Assembly (NCBI GenBank): GCA_022563885.1
Contig: JADFMM010000005.1
Coordinates: 1-64,000, forward strand
Reading direction: 5' to 3'
Length of the DNA: 64,000 nucleotides
Origin: Planctomycetota bacterium
GTDB lineage: Bacteria; Planctomycetota; Phycisphaerae; Sedimentisphaerales; Anaerobacaceae
Positions 26,691 through 35,473 of the stretch are shown in pieces. Each line of letters opens with the position of its first letter. The first letter of the stretch is position 1. The position numbers were made by a program, and so were the translations under genes. The notes beneath the pieces are model-generated. The model did no database searches. It had not been told where the DNA came from and was given only the letters and a program-made list of their open reading frames with translations.

Positions 26691-26725
26691 TCCCACTTTC
26701 CCCCATTATTTTCCATATTTCACCA
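26691..26725 (-). promoter_or_regulatory. MraZ-box array, four direct repeats at 10-bp spacing
   Basis: Minus strand reading gives TGGTG, TGGAA, TGGGG and TGGGA at exact 10-bp steps (plus-strand 26721, 26711, 26701 and 26691). This is the TGGGN-N5 layout known for MraZ operators. The array ends 7 bp upstream of the -35. Confidence 0.75.
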
Positions 26726-27051
26726 CCATCTTCTATAAATCGTCTTTTCTCGGCCCTTCGATTGCCCCCTATTTTCGCCTTGGCGGCCATTCGGGGCAGG
26801 TCACCCAACAAAAATGAGTGTCTGTGATGGGCCGCCGGGCAGCTCCCCTGGGTCAAGGTCGAGCCCTTGAGCTGGCCAGTACAGCGGCGGCGGGAGTCAG
26901 TTCCCTCTCAAGGGAGCCTCGCAAGCAAGCGGAAAACTTGATAATTTTGGACAAATCCGACAGTATCAGTGGCATACGTAAAACCACAGTGCACCCAAAC
27001 TTGTCAGAGTGGGCCTACGGCAGGGCCTTGAAATCAAGACACGGAGAAACG

Positions 27052-27963
27052 ATGCCGCCAGGAGCGTATCAGATAGATCATCATGAGGTGCTGACCTTCC
27101 TCCAGCGGGCGCTGGCTGACAGAATGGACGCCCAGGCCCTCGAGTGGTTGGACGCCAAGCGAACCCAAATTTCAAGGGCTAAGGGCCCGTCTGTCTTTTT
27201 TATGGCCTTCAGTGCAGTCCCTCGATTTGTCGGCAAGGCCGACTTGCCCTGGTCTTCGGAGGAACTGGAGAGAGCAGAGACACTGAGAAAGAGCTGGACG
27301 CCCCGACATTGGAGCTGCGACCAGGCGGCTCGCGCACTGTTGCTCTTGTCCCTTCCAGTTGAGGACCGGGAGCGTTATCTGAAGACTCTGAATCAGCTCT
27401 TTCAAGCCGCCGATTTCGCGGAATTGGTGGCCCTGTATCAGAGTTTGCCCCTAATGGCCTATCCCCAACAGCATGTTCTCCGTGCCGCCGAAGGAATTCG
27501 CAGCAACATGACGACAGTCTTCGATGCGGTTGCCCTACGGAACCCCTACCCTTTTGATCACCTCAAAGAAGAAGCCTGGAATCAGTTGATCTTAAAGGCG
27601 GTATTCATCGGCAGTCCTTTGCACCCGATCATTGGACTGGACCAGCGGACCAGTCCACAGCTGGCCAGGATGCTAATAGACTATGCTCATGAACGCTGGG
27701 CGGCCGGTCGGACCGTGACTCCGGAGATCTGGCGATTGATCGGTCCCCATGCGGACGCGGCCATGCTGGAGGATCTATCGAAGATCCTTGCCGGTGCTCA
27801 ACCCCAGCTGCAAGAAGCGGCCGCCCTAGCACTTTCGCAATGTTCGCTGCCACAGGCACGCACACGGCTCGAATCTCAGCCGGTTTTACTCTCAGCCATT
27901 GACGAAGGATCCCTAAGCTGGGAAGCCTTTAACGAGAAATGGCTGATAGACCCGGTATCGTAA
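27052..27963 (+). CDS. eboA: EboA-family protein
   Basis: 303 residues from ATG 27052, which has GGAG seven bases upstream; longer in-frame starts back to 26818 lack support. The protein is helical with HEAT-like spacing (LQRALADRMDAQALEWL, LARMLIDYAHERW, LQEAAALALSQC). It matches EboA in size, helical make-up and position as first gene of an ebo cluster. Biochemical role unknown; ebo genes in cyanobacteria are needed to move a scytonemin precursor to the periplasm. Region 26726-27051 otherwise has no gene. Confidence 0.75.
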   Translation: MPPGAYQIDHHEVLTFLQRALADRMDAQALEWLDAKRTQISRAKGPSVFFMAFSAVPRFVGKADLPWSSEELERAETLRKSWTPRHWSCDQAARALLLLSLPVEDRERYLKTLNQLFQAADFAELVALYQSLPLMAYPQQHVLRAAEGIRSNMTTVFDAVALRNPYPFDHLKEEAWNQLILKAVFIGSPLHPIIGLDQRTSPQLARMLIDYAHERWAAGRTVTPEIWRLIGPHADAAMLEDLSKILAGAQPQLQEAAALALSQCSLPQARTRLESQPVLLSAIDEGSLSWEAFNEKWLIDPVS

Positions 27964-28003
27964 GTCGTCAGACACAGTCAATCGTGAATCACAAGGAGCG
28001 TAA

Positions 28004-28945
28004 ATGCCTGATGCGAATCAAAGATCGGATCAGATGATATTCATTGATCCTCATATTCATATGGTTTCCCGTACCACCAGCGACTATCAGGCCATGAGAG
28101 CCGCAGGCGTTGTCGCTGTGATTGAACCGGCATTCTGGCAGGGCCAACCTCGCACGACGGTCGGTTCGTTTAAGGACTACTTCAGCAGCCTGGTGGGATG
28201 GGAACGTTTTCGAGCCGCCCAGTTCGGCGTTCGTCACTACTGCTGCATCGGGCTGAACTCGAAAGAAGCCAACGATGAAGCACTGGCTGAAGAGGTGATG
28301 GAGTGGTTACCCTTGTATGCCTGCAAGGAAGGCGTGGTGGCCATTGGGGAAATCGGGTTTGACGATATCACGCCGGCGGAAGAGAAGTATTTTCGTCTAC
28401 AACTGGAGCTGGCCCAGGACCAGGAGATGCTGGTCATGATCCACACGCCTCATCGGAACAAGAAGACCGGGACCCTACGCAGCATGGATGTGATTGAAGA
28501 CGTCGGCTTGGATCCGTCTCGTGTGGTGATAGACCATAATAACGAAGAAACACTCGAGGGCGTCCTGGACCGTGGCTATTGGACTGCGTTCACGATCTAT
28601 CCTCACACCAAAATGGGAAGTGAGCGCATGGTAGAGGTGGTTCGCCGCTATGGTTGCGAACGGATCATTATCGATAGCAGTGCCGATTGGGGAGAAAGCG
28701 ATCCTTTAGCGGTGCCCAAGACCGCCCGATTGATGTTGGAACGAGGCATTCCCCAAGACCAGGTGCGGACCGTGTGTTATGAGAACGCGTTGGCCGCCTA
28801 TGGACAGAGCGGCCAGATGAAAGCGGATGACTGGCTCAATCCGATACCCATTGACCAACGACAGTTGTTCAGGGGGAATTCTGTATTACGCGGTCAGGAG
28901 CCAAAAGTGGCCGGTGTTTCGAAGGAAAATGACATTGTTGAGTAG
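28004..28945 (+). CDS. eboB: TatD-like metal-dependent hydrolase EboB
   Basis: 313 residues from ATG 28004 behind AAGGAG. A TIM-barrel hydrolase with metal-site motifs DPHIHM (N-terminus), GEIGFDD, IHTPHRNK, IDHNNEE and IDSSADWGESD, as in TatD-related proteins of ebo clusters. It follows eboA by 40 bp and its 3' end overlaps eboC by 17 bp. Substrate unknown. Confidence 0.85.
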   Translation: MPDANQRSDQMIFIDPHIHMVSRTTSDYQAMRAAGVVAVIEPAFWQGQPRTTVGSFKDYFSSLVGWERFRAAQFGVRHYCCIGLNSKEANDEALAEEVMEWLPLYACKEGVVAIGEIGFDDITPAEEKYFRLQLELAQDQEMLVMIHTPHRNKKTGTLRSMDVIEDVGLDPSRVVIDHNNEETLEGVLDRGYWTAFTIYPHTKMGSERMVEVVRRYGCERIIIDSSADWGESDPLAVPKTARLMLERGIPQDQVRTVCYENALAAYGQSGQMKADDWLNPIPIDQRQLFRGNSVLRGQEPKVAGVSKENDIVE

Positions 28946-29855
28946 GGAGCGTTTCAGAGCGTTTCTGGAGTTGATGCGCCCTGCTAACATCATCACCGCC
29001 CATGCAGATATTCTGGCTGGAGTTGCCGCGTCCGGAGTGATCGGCACTTCCAATGAATTGACGCCGGGCGGAGCCTCGGAATTCCGGATTCTCCCTCTGC
29101 TGGTGTTACTGCTCTCCACGACGGGCCTCTATGGAGGTGGGGTCGTCCTCAACGATGTCTTTGACGCCCGGCTGGATGCCAAAGAACGCCCCGAGCGTGC
29201 GATTCCCAGCGCTCGGGTGACACGCCGTGAAGGGGCGATCTTGGGAGGATCGCTCTTAGCGATTGGCGTAGTCTCCGCCTTTCAAATCTCACCTCTCAGT
29301 GGGACGCTCGCCGGTGCGATGAGCGGAGCCGTGATTCTATACGATGCATTCAGCAAGCATCATGCGTATTGGGGACCGTTAAACATGGGAGTCTGCCGGG
29401 GGAGTAACCTTTTATTGGGGATCAGTATTCTGCCTTCGAGAGTCTCCGAGCTATGGTTTCTGGCACTGTTGCCGGTCATCTATATTGCCGCGATTACCAT
29501 CATGAGTCATGGCGAGGTTCGTGGAGGAGACAGAAGGAAGGGATTCCTGGCGATCGCCATGGTATCTCTGGTGGTCGCGGGGACCCTCTCGCTGGGGGCA
29601 CTGGAAAGGTATAAGGTCCTGATCGCTTTCCCCTTCATTTTCCTTTTTTCCGTGAGGGTCCTGCCTCCCTTCATCCGAGCCGCCTGCAAACCTCAGCCGG
29701 AAAAGATCAGAAACGCCGTAATGGTGGGTGTCCTCTCTCTGATTCTGTTTGATGCGATGGTCGCAGCAGGGTTTTCAGGATGGAGGTATGGACTGATCGT
29801 CCTGCTGCTCTACCCCCTCTCCAGACAAATTGCCAAATATTTCGCCGTCACTTAA
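28929..29855 (+). CDS. eboC: UbiA-like prenyltransferase EboC
   Basis: 308-residue integral membrane protein of the UbiA superfamily, which transfers isoprenoid chains to aromatic or other acceptors. The first Asp-rich motif NDVFDARLDAKERPERAIPS is intact; the second is reduced to YDAFSKHH. About eight membrane segments. ATG 28929 has AAGGA just upstream and overlaps the eboB stop, suggesting coupled translation. In ebo clusters this protein may attach the cargo to a lipid carrier; that is a hypothesis. Confidence 0.85.
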   Translation: MTLLSRERFRAFLELMRPANIITAHADILAGVAASGVIGTSNELTPGGASEFRILPLLVLLLSTTGLYGGGVVLNDVFDARLDAKERPERAIPSARVTRREGAILGGSLLAIGVVSAFQISPLSGTLAGAMSGAVILYDAFSKHHAYWGPLNMGVCRGSNLLLGISILPSRVSELWFLALLPVIYIAAITIMSHGEVRGGDRRKGFLAIAMVSLVVAGTLSLGALERYKVLIAFPFIFLFSVRVLPPFIRAACKPQPEKIRNAVMVGVLSLILFDAMVAAGFSGWRYGLIVLLLYPLSRQIAKYFAVT

Positions 29856-29871
29856 GCCAGGTTTTTTTGCT

Positions 29872-31043
29872 ATGACCGAGTTTTCACCCATTCGCCAGGA
29901 ATTCAATGTTCGCTATGGGTATGATGTGCATTTTACGTCTGGGTTGTTTCGAGAGGACAATCTGTTGCTGCTCGAAACCCTTGCCACTGATAAAAAGGGA
30001 AGTCCGGCTAGAATGCTGGTCGTGGTGGATGGGGGGTGGTGCAGTCTCACCGGGGACTTCTCGGGGAAATCGATGCCTATGTCAAAAGGCACCGGGACAG
30101 GGTCCAATTGGCGGCCCCCCCGCTTCGGGTGCCCGGCGGCGAGAAGTGCAAGAATAGCGTTGACTCGCTCGATCGGGTCTTGAATCAGGTCAACGAACTC
30201 GGAATAGACCGACATTCCTATATCTTGGCGATTGGAGGTGGCGCGGTGCTGGACATGGCGGGCTATGCCGCCGCCCTGGCCCATCGCGGCATCCGCTTTA
30301 TTCGAGTACCCACCACCGTGCTCGCCCAATGCGACTCAGGCGTAGGCGTGAAGAATGGCATCAATGCCTTTGGCAAGAAAAACTTCCTGGGAACCTTTGT
30401 CCCCCCCTCTGCCGTCCTGAATGACTTTGAATTCTTGACCACCCTGGAAGACCGGGACTGGCGCTCCGGAATATCGGAAGCGGTGAAGGTGGCCTTAATA
30501 AAGGATGCATCGTTTTTTGACCATATCGAACGTCATGCGGCTTCCCTGGCGAAACGGGATATGGCCCTCACCCAGCAAGTCATCTATCGCTGTGCCGCGA
30601 TGCATCTGGAGCATATCCGGTGCAACAACGATCCCTTCGAAAAGGGCTCCTCACGGCCCCTGGATTTCGGGCACTGGGCCGCGCACAAGCTGGAACAGTT
30701 GACCGACTATGAATTGCGGCATGGGGAGGCGGTCGCCATCGGGATTGCTTTAGACTGTGTCTATTCCCATCTATCCGGTCTGCTGGGCAGCAAGGCTTTA
30801 GAACGCATTCTGAGCACATTTGAAACCTTGGGATTGCAACTGTACTCACCGGCACTGCTGGAATGCGAGCCCCATTCGCCCAAACGCACCCTCTCAGTTT
30901 TCGCAGGCATTCAGGAGTTTCGGGAACACCTGGGAGGAGAACTGACCCTCATGCTGCTCACTCAAATCGGCAGCGCCGTAAACGTGCATCAGGTAGATGA
31001 AGCCCTATACCGGCGCGCGATCCATATACTCAAAGAAAGGTGA
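29872..31043 (+). pseudogene. eboD: EboD, 3-dehydroquinate-synthase-like cyclase, split by frameshift
   Basis: The first 55 codons from ATG 29872 are in one frame (MTEFSPIRQEFNVRYGYDVHF to VVVDGG). The rest continues in the next frame from about 30036 (VQSHRGLLGEIDAYVKRH onward). The break lies in six G at 30031-30036; a seventh G would join them into one protein of about 390 residues, the normal EboD length. The second part keeps the sugar-phosphate-cyclase motifs: the NAD site AIGGGAVLDMAGYAA, VPTTVLAQCDSGVGVKNGIN and metal ligands around FGHWAAHKLE and RHGEAVAIGI. It may be a sequencing error or a true lesion; -1/+1 slippage is also possible. Confidence 0.85.
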
Positions 31044-31047
31044 CTCC

Positions 31048-32268
31048 ATGAAAATCGGAACCGATGGCCAGTTCCACTTGACCTACTGCAGCAATATTCA
31101 TCCGGGCGAGCACTGGCCGGAAGTCTTCGCCAATCTGAAAACTTACATCCCTCCCCTAAAATCCCGGTTTGTGCCGAAGGAACCATTTGGAATCGGCCTG
31201 CGGCTGGCCAATCCGGCCTCCGAGGAGCTTCTTGAGGGAGATACACTGTCACGGTTTAGAGAGTGGCTCGATCAAAACGATCTCTATGTCTTTACTCTCA
31301 ACGGATTCCCCTACGGCGGATTTCATCGACAGGTGGTCAAGGAAGAGGTCTATGCCCCGGACTGGCGTACTACCGAGCGCCAGACTTACACGGTCCGATT
31401 GGCAAGAATCCTGGCCGCCCTGCTGCCGGAAGGGATGGATGGAGGCATCTCCAGCGTGCCGGTCTCTTATAAACCGTGGTTCAAGAAGGAAGAGGAGCGG
31501 GACGACTGCCGGGAACAATCCGCAATTCAACTGGCCATGACGGTTCGGACGCTGATGGATCTTCATGATGAAAGCGGGAAATGGATTCATCTCGATCTGG
31601 AACCAGAACCCGATGGGATGTTGGAAAACAGCACGGACGTGATCGAGTTTTTCGAAAAGTGGCTGCTACCAAAAGGCGGGGCCCATCTGGCAAAGACGCT
31701 GGAAATCTCAGTCACTCAGGCGCAAGAACACATCCTGCGGCACATCGGAATATGCTACGACACCTGCCATTTTGCCGTTTCCTATGAAAAACCCCACGAG
31801 GTCTTGGAACGATTCAAGCAAGCCGGTATTCGCATTGGCAAGATCCAGATTAGCGCCGCCCTGAAATTGAAACTCCAGGCTTCAGCACAAGCCCGTCAAA
31901 GCGCACGGGAGCGTCTGGAACCTTTTGCCGAATCGACCTATTTGCATCAGGTGGTTGAGAAACGCTCTAATGGCACTTTCCATACCTATTCTGACCTGAT
32001 CGACGCCCTGCCCCACCTCAGCGAGACACCGGGACAGGAGTGGCGCATCCATTTTCACGTGCCTATTTTTATCGAGGACTACCAAACGCTGCAATCGACG
32101 CAGGATGACATCAAAACGGTGTTGAAGCTGCTGGAAGCAGATCCGGTTTGTTCCCACCTCGAGATCGAAACCTATACCTGGGAGGTCTTGCCGGCGGAGA
32201 TGAAAAAGGATCTTTCCGCATCCATTGAGCGCGAATACGAATGGGTCTTGAGCCACATTTCCGGCTGA
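31048..32268 (+). CDS. eboE: Metabolite traffic protein EboE (TIM barrel)
   Basis: 406 residues from ATG 31048, four bases after the eboD stop and behind AAGG. Resembles sugar-phosphate isomerase/AP-endonuclease TIM barrels: IHLDLEPEPDG, GICYDTCHFAVSYE, IGKIQISAALKL and WRIHFHVPIFIED are placed as in EboE proteins and supply candidate Glu, His and Asp metal ligands. Reaction unknown. Transcribed with the other ebo genes. Confidence 0.88.
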   Translation: MKIGTDGQFHLTYCSNIHPGEHWPEVFANLKTYIPPLKSRFVPKEPFGIGLRLANPASEELLEGDTLSRFREWLDQNDLYVFTLNGFPYGGFHRQVVKEEVYAPDWRTTERQTYTVRLARILAALLPEGMDGGISSVPVSYKPWFKKEEERDDCREQSAIQLAMTVRTLMDLHDESGKWIHLDLEPEPDGMLENSTDVIEFFEKWLLPKGGAHLAKTLEISVTQAQEHILRHIGICYDTCHFAVSYEKPHEVLERFKQAGIRIGKIQISAALKLKLQASAQARQSARERLEPFAESTYLHQVVEKRSNGTFHTYSDLIDALPHLSETPGQEWRIHFHVPIFIEDYQTLQSTQDDIKTVLKLLEADPVCSHLEIETYTWEVLPAEMKKDLSASIEREYEWVLSHISG

Positions 32269-32278
32269 GAAGCGGCTC

Positions 32279-33652
32279 ATGCAAAAAACGGTTGTCATCA
32301 ATGTCGTTGGTTTAACGCCGAAACTTCTCGGCGAGTTCACGCCATTCCTGACAAATTGGTCTTCGGCCGGCACCACCTATTCCATCACACCCGAACTGCC
32401 CGCGCTAACCTGTTCGGCACAGGCCACCTACCTGACAGGCGTTCCTGCGTCCAAGCACGGTATTGTAGGCAACGGGTGGTATTTTCGAGACGACTGCGAA
32501 ATCAAATTCTGGAGGCAGTCCAACAGACTGGTCCAGGCGCCAAAGATCTGGGAAACCGCGCGAAAGCAAGAACCTTCCTTCACCTGCGCCAATCTCTTTT
32601 GGTGGTACAACATGTATTCCACCGTCGATGTCGCGGTGACACCGCGCCCCATGTATCCCGCCGATGGCCGCAAATTCCCGGACATCTATACCCACCCTCA
32701 ATCTCTGCGATTCGAACTTCAGGAGGCATTGGGCCAATTTCCCTTGTTCGAGTTTTGGGGACCTCGCACCACCATTCGTTCCAGTCAGTGGATCGCCGAG
32801 TCCGCAAAGAGGGTGGAGGCGCGTTCCCATCCCGATCTGACGCTGATCTACCTTCCTCACCTCGATTACAATCTGCAGCGTACCGGAACCAGCGCTCCGG
32901 AGGTTTCTCAAGACCTTCAGGACATTGATGGCGTCTGCCAGGATCTAATCGAATTCTACGAACAACGAGGCGCTCAGGTGATAGTCCTCTCCGAATACGG
33001 AATCACGCCCGTCCATCGACCAATATCCCTGAATCGTCTCTTCTGTGAACATGGCCTCATCGCCATCCGTGAAGAACTGGGCCGTCACCTATTGGACGCC
33101 GGAGCCAGTGCCGCCTTCGCCGTTGCGGACCATCAAATCGCCCATGTCTATGTGAACAATCCCGAGAAAATGTCCCTCGTACGGAAAATCTTGGAAGAGA
33201 CCGAAGGGATCGCCATGATCCTGGATGCCGAAGGAAAAAAGCGGGCCCGCCTGGATCATTCACGTGCGGGCGAACTGGTGGCGATTGCCGAGCCCAACGC
33301 CTGGTTCACCTATTACTACTGGCTGGATGACAGAGTAGCCCCGGACTTTGCCCGTACCGTGGATATTCATCGAAAACCCGGCTACGATCCTTGCGAATTG
33401 TTCGTTGATCCAGCCCTGCCTTTTCCTCAGCTAAAGGCCGCCTGGACCTTATTAAAAAAGAAGCTGGGATTTCGCTATCTAATGGAATTGATTCCTTTGA
33501 CGCCCGAGCTGGTAAAGGGATCTCACGGTTGCCAGCCACCCACACCTGAGGAGGGCCCGCTGCTGATCACGCAACGAAAAGACGCCCGCGAAAGGTCCTC
33601 CCTACCTGCCACCGAGGTTCATGACCTGATCTTGGAGCATGTTTTTCAGTAG
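32279..33652 (+). CDS. eboF: Nucleotide pyrophosphatase/phosphodiesterase-like EboF
   Basis: 457-residue member of the alkaline-phosphatase superfamily, type I phosphodiesterase/NPP group. Visible: N-terminal NVVGLTPKLLG where the first metal Asp usually lies, the nucleophile segment PALTCSAQATYLTG, KHGIVGNGWYFRD, LPHLDYNLQRTG and LSEYGITPVHRP. The usual first-metal Asp appears replaced by Asn/Gly context (VVGLTP), a feature to check. No signal peptide. Last gene of the ebo cluster, 10 bp after eboE. Confidence 0.87.
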   Translation: MQKTVVINVVGLTPKLLGEFTPFLTNWSSAGTTYSITPELPALTCSAQATYLTGVPASKHGIVGNGWYFRDDCEIKFWRQSNRLVQAPKIWETARKQEPSFTCANLFWWYNMYSTVDVAVTPRPMYPADGRKFPDIYTHPQSLRFELQEALGQFPLFEFWGPRTTIRSSQWIAESAKRVEARSHPDLTLIYLPHLDYNLQRTGTSAPEVSQDLQDIDGVCQDLIEFYEQRGAQVIVLSEYGITPVHRPISLNRLFCEHGLIAIREELGRHLLDAGASAAFAVADHQIAHVYVNNPEKMSLVRKILEETEGIAMILDAEGKKRARLDHSRAGELVAIAEPNAWFTYYYWLDDRVAPDFARTVDIHRKPGYDPCELFVDPALPFPQLKAAWTLLKKKLGFRYLMELIPLTPELVKGSHGCQPPTPEEGPLLITQRKDARERSSLPATEVHDLILEHVFQ

Positions 33653-33668
33653 CGCCGGAGACAGGAAA

Positions 33669-33713
33669 GCGGGTGGCGGGAATCGAACCCGCATGGCCAG
33701 CTTGGAAGGCTGC
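33669..33713 (-). pseudogene. 3' fragment of tRNA-Gly (TCC), likely attachment site
   Basis: Minus strand holds the 3' half of a tRNA: anticodon loop CTTCCAA (TCC, Gly), T-arm GCGGG/CCCGC and acceptor strand CACCCGC. The 5' acceptor partner (GCGGGTG) and a normal D-arm are missing upstream, where unrelated sequence begins. Such 3' fragments arise when an integrase inserts DNA into a tRNA gene. Confidence 0.6.
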
Positions 33714-33773
33714 ACACTACCGGTCACCAACTCTATTGGCAACAAAGACTTAGAGAATTCTAAGTACCAAGGT

Positions 33774-33920
33774 ATGCCCCAGAGTATGCCTTGCGGGCAT
33801 GAAAACGACACACATCTAGCACATCTGGTCCAAGTCTGGCCGCATCTGCCAGATCATATCAAGCGAGCCATCAAAGCACTGATCACCACCGTTAAGGAAA
33901 ACTCAGATGAAATGGGATGA
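33774..33920 (+). pseudogene. C-terminal remnant of an integrase-like protein
   Basis: A short open stretch reads GMPQSMPCGHENDTHLAHL then VQVWPHLPDHIKRAIKALI before a stop at 33918-33920. It resembles the tail of tyrosine recombinases of Planctomycetota-type elements, where a short AWPxLPxxIxxxI segment ends the protein; this is from memory of the family. There is no catalytic domain upstream, only the tRNA fragment. Overlaps the next gene start by 14 bp. Confidence 0.4.
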
Positions 33921-34303
33921 ACTAACACCCATGCAGGAAAGCTTCTGCTTCCACTACACCACCATTGGCAGCGTCACGTTCTCCTGTGGCGTCAAGTACA
34001 GCCCTGGCAGCGGGATATGCCGAGAAGAGTGCTGGTGTCAGTGCCTGCCAGCTCCTGAAGAAGGACATCATCTGGGACCGGATAAAGGCCCTTCAGGCCG
34101 AGCACATGAGCAGGAACCAGATAACCGTGGACAATATCTTGGCCGACCTGGAGCACGACAAGCTCTTGGCCCGTGAGAACCATCAGTACGCCGTAGCCAA
34201 GGGCTGCACGGAATTGCAGGGAAAGTATTTGAGCATGTTCGCCGATCGACACGTGATTGAGTCTGAGGAGATCCAAGAGTTAAAAGGACTGGAGCGAGCT
34301 TAG
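33907..34303 (+). pseudogene. Frameshifted phage terminase small subunit
   Basis: The first part (ATG 33907, MKWDELTPMQESFCFHYTTIGS) matches the start of terminase small subunits. The continuation lies in another frame from about 33980 (ALAAGYAEKSAGVSACQLL, then IWDRIKALQAEHMSRNQIT, then LEHDKLLARENHQYAVAK). The GYxxKSA helix-turn-helix core and the long C-terminal helices are typical. The frame break falls between them, so the gene is broken. With the integrase tail and tRNA fragment it marks a decayed prophage. Confidence 0.6.
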
Positions 34304-34708
34304 CAGCAAAACGGGACGCAAGGATAAGCCTAGAGGCCGACATTGAGCAAAGGGGCGAGTATGAGCATTAACCCAGGTGGGCAGAGGCAGAAAAGGCCCC
34401 GGGGGGTCGCAGAACGGCTTCACCCCAATTTTCCCACGAGACGAGATCGTGATAGTACGCCCGGGCATGCGTCCAATTCCTTTATATTAACGACTAACTA
34501 TATCTTGTTTAGCTATCGGCTAGTATAACCGTGTTACGAATTGGTGGGTTCGTGCTACCCGCAAGATCGGCCTGTTGGCTTGGCCCTTTGAAAACTCGGT
34601 AATTATTTAGCGTGCTGGGGGGGTGGCTCCGACGCCACCGAAAAAAGCTGATCCGGAAGGAACGCCACAGGAGACTGACTGCCCGGGAGAACAAGAGGGC
34701 CGAGGGGG
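34304..34708. other. Gene-free stretch, decayed accessory DNA
   Basis: No convincing reading frame. It holds a seven-G run and a small hairpin GGTGGC/GCCACC near 34622-34640, with no T-run. Probably remnant DNA of the prophage. Confidence 0.4.
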
Positions 34709-34933
34709 CTAGCCCTTTAACTCAGACAGCGGAATCCCGAATCGATCGGCGATAAGCTTGAGGTATATGTCGTCAATTTCCTTATGCTGGGATTTTGGGA
34801 CGGGAAAGGTTACCCTGAGGCCATCTTTGTCATTGCCAACTAGATCACCGTGGCTTCCCTTCCCCTTATCTTTGTGCCAGACAACGTCGTGGCGTCTCAG
34901 TCGCTTTCTGGTTTTCCGGAAGCTTTGAGGCAT
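34709..34933 (-). CDS. hicA: HicA-family mRNA interferase toxin
   Basis: 74 residues. HicA toxins are small double-stranded-RNA-binding-fold nucleases that cleave mRNA. Visible: RKTRKRLRRHDVVWHKDKGKGSHGDL with the Gly-Ser-His catalytic centre (GSH at about 26-28), then TFPVPKSQHKEIDDIYLKLIADRFGI. The gene follows hicB after 3 bp, antitoxin first, an order found in a share of hicAB loci. Confidence 0.82.
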   Translation of the reverse strand: MPQSFRKTRKRLRRHDVVWHKDKGKGSHGDLVGNDKDGLRVTFPVPKSQHKEIDDIYLKLIADRFGIPLSELKG

Positions 34934-34936
34934 CCG

Positions 34937-35320
34937 TTATACGGGGACAAGGTACTCTTCAGGCACATCTGCAGTTGCCATAACGTTATCAAGGAGGGGT
35001 GCCGGATGCCCTAGTCTCTTATTGGCATTTGCTACGACTCTTTCGAGTAACTCAGCCGGAACAGGTCGTTGCGCTTCCACGGCACTCCTATACTTTTCCC
35101 ACACGCTGTTTGAGGCGTAGAATATCAAATACGCGTCGTGCTTGCTGCATGATTTTAATTGGAGTTCAATGAGTTCTAAGAGTTCCTCCAATGCAGCCTG
35201 CACACTGTCTCCCGTACCGATCACGTCAAGATCCAGGCAATGTGCCACAATGGCGAACCGCGTCTCGTCTGATGGGTAAACACAGATTCGGAAACTCATA
35301 CTACGAGGGATATTGGGCAT
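34937..35320 (-). CDS. hicB: HicB-like antitoxin
   Basis: Up to 127 residues; ATG 35299 (MSFRICVYP) is an alternative start and neither has a clear ribosome site. The N-terminal half has the HicB fold pattern: FRICVYPSDETRFAIVAHCLDLDVIGTGDSVQAALEEL, with the conserved CLDLDVIG strand. The C-terminal half would hold the DNA-binding or toxin-binding part but shows no obvious ribbon-helix-helix. It pairs with hicA downstream and is probably self-regulated from the promoter at 35474-35503. Confidence 0.75.
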   Translation of the reverse strand: MPNIPRSMSFRICVYPSDETRFAIVAHCLDLDVIGTGDSVQAALEELLELIELQLKSCSKHDAYLIFYASNSVWEKYRSAVEAQRPVPAELLERVVANANKRLGHPAPLLDNVMATADVPEEYLVPV

Positions 35321-35343
35321 ACACGGACCGTCTCTTTCACGAT

Positions 35344-35430
35344 CTAAAGGTCTCTACTTGTGGTTCTCTCAATCCGTTGACTAGAACTACCGGCCAATAA
35401 TTCTACAGGATCTAGGGTGGGGCTCATCAT
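35344..35430 (-). CDS. Possible 28-residue leader peptide before hicB
   Basis: ATG 35430 (ATGATG) stands eight bases after a strong AGGAGG, just downstream of the hicBA promoter. It reads MMSPTLDPVELLAGSS and ends at 35344, 24 bp before hicB. The strong ribosome site contrasts with the poor one of hicB, so it could couple or tune hicB translation. It may also be chance. Confidence 0.35.
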   Translation of the reverse strand: MMSPTLDPVELLAGSSSQRIERTTSRDL

Positions 35431-35473
35431 GCATTACCTCCTAGCAGGGCCCATCCCAAGCCTTACTCTACAA

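Noticed and set aside
26818-27051. N-terminal extension of EboA from 26818
   Set aside because: No ribosome site and unlike EboA; ATG 27052 has GGAG and the expected length.
34616-34645. GGTGGC/GCCACC hairpin as a terminator
   Set aside because: No T-run follows on either strand and no intact gene ends nearby.
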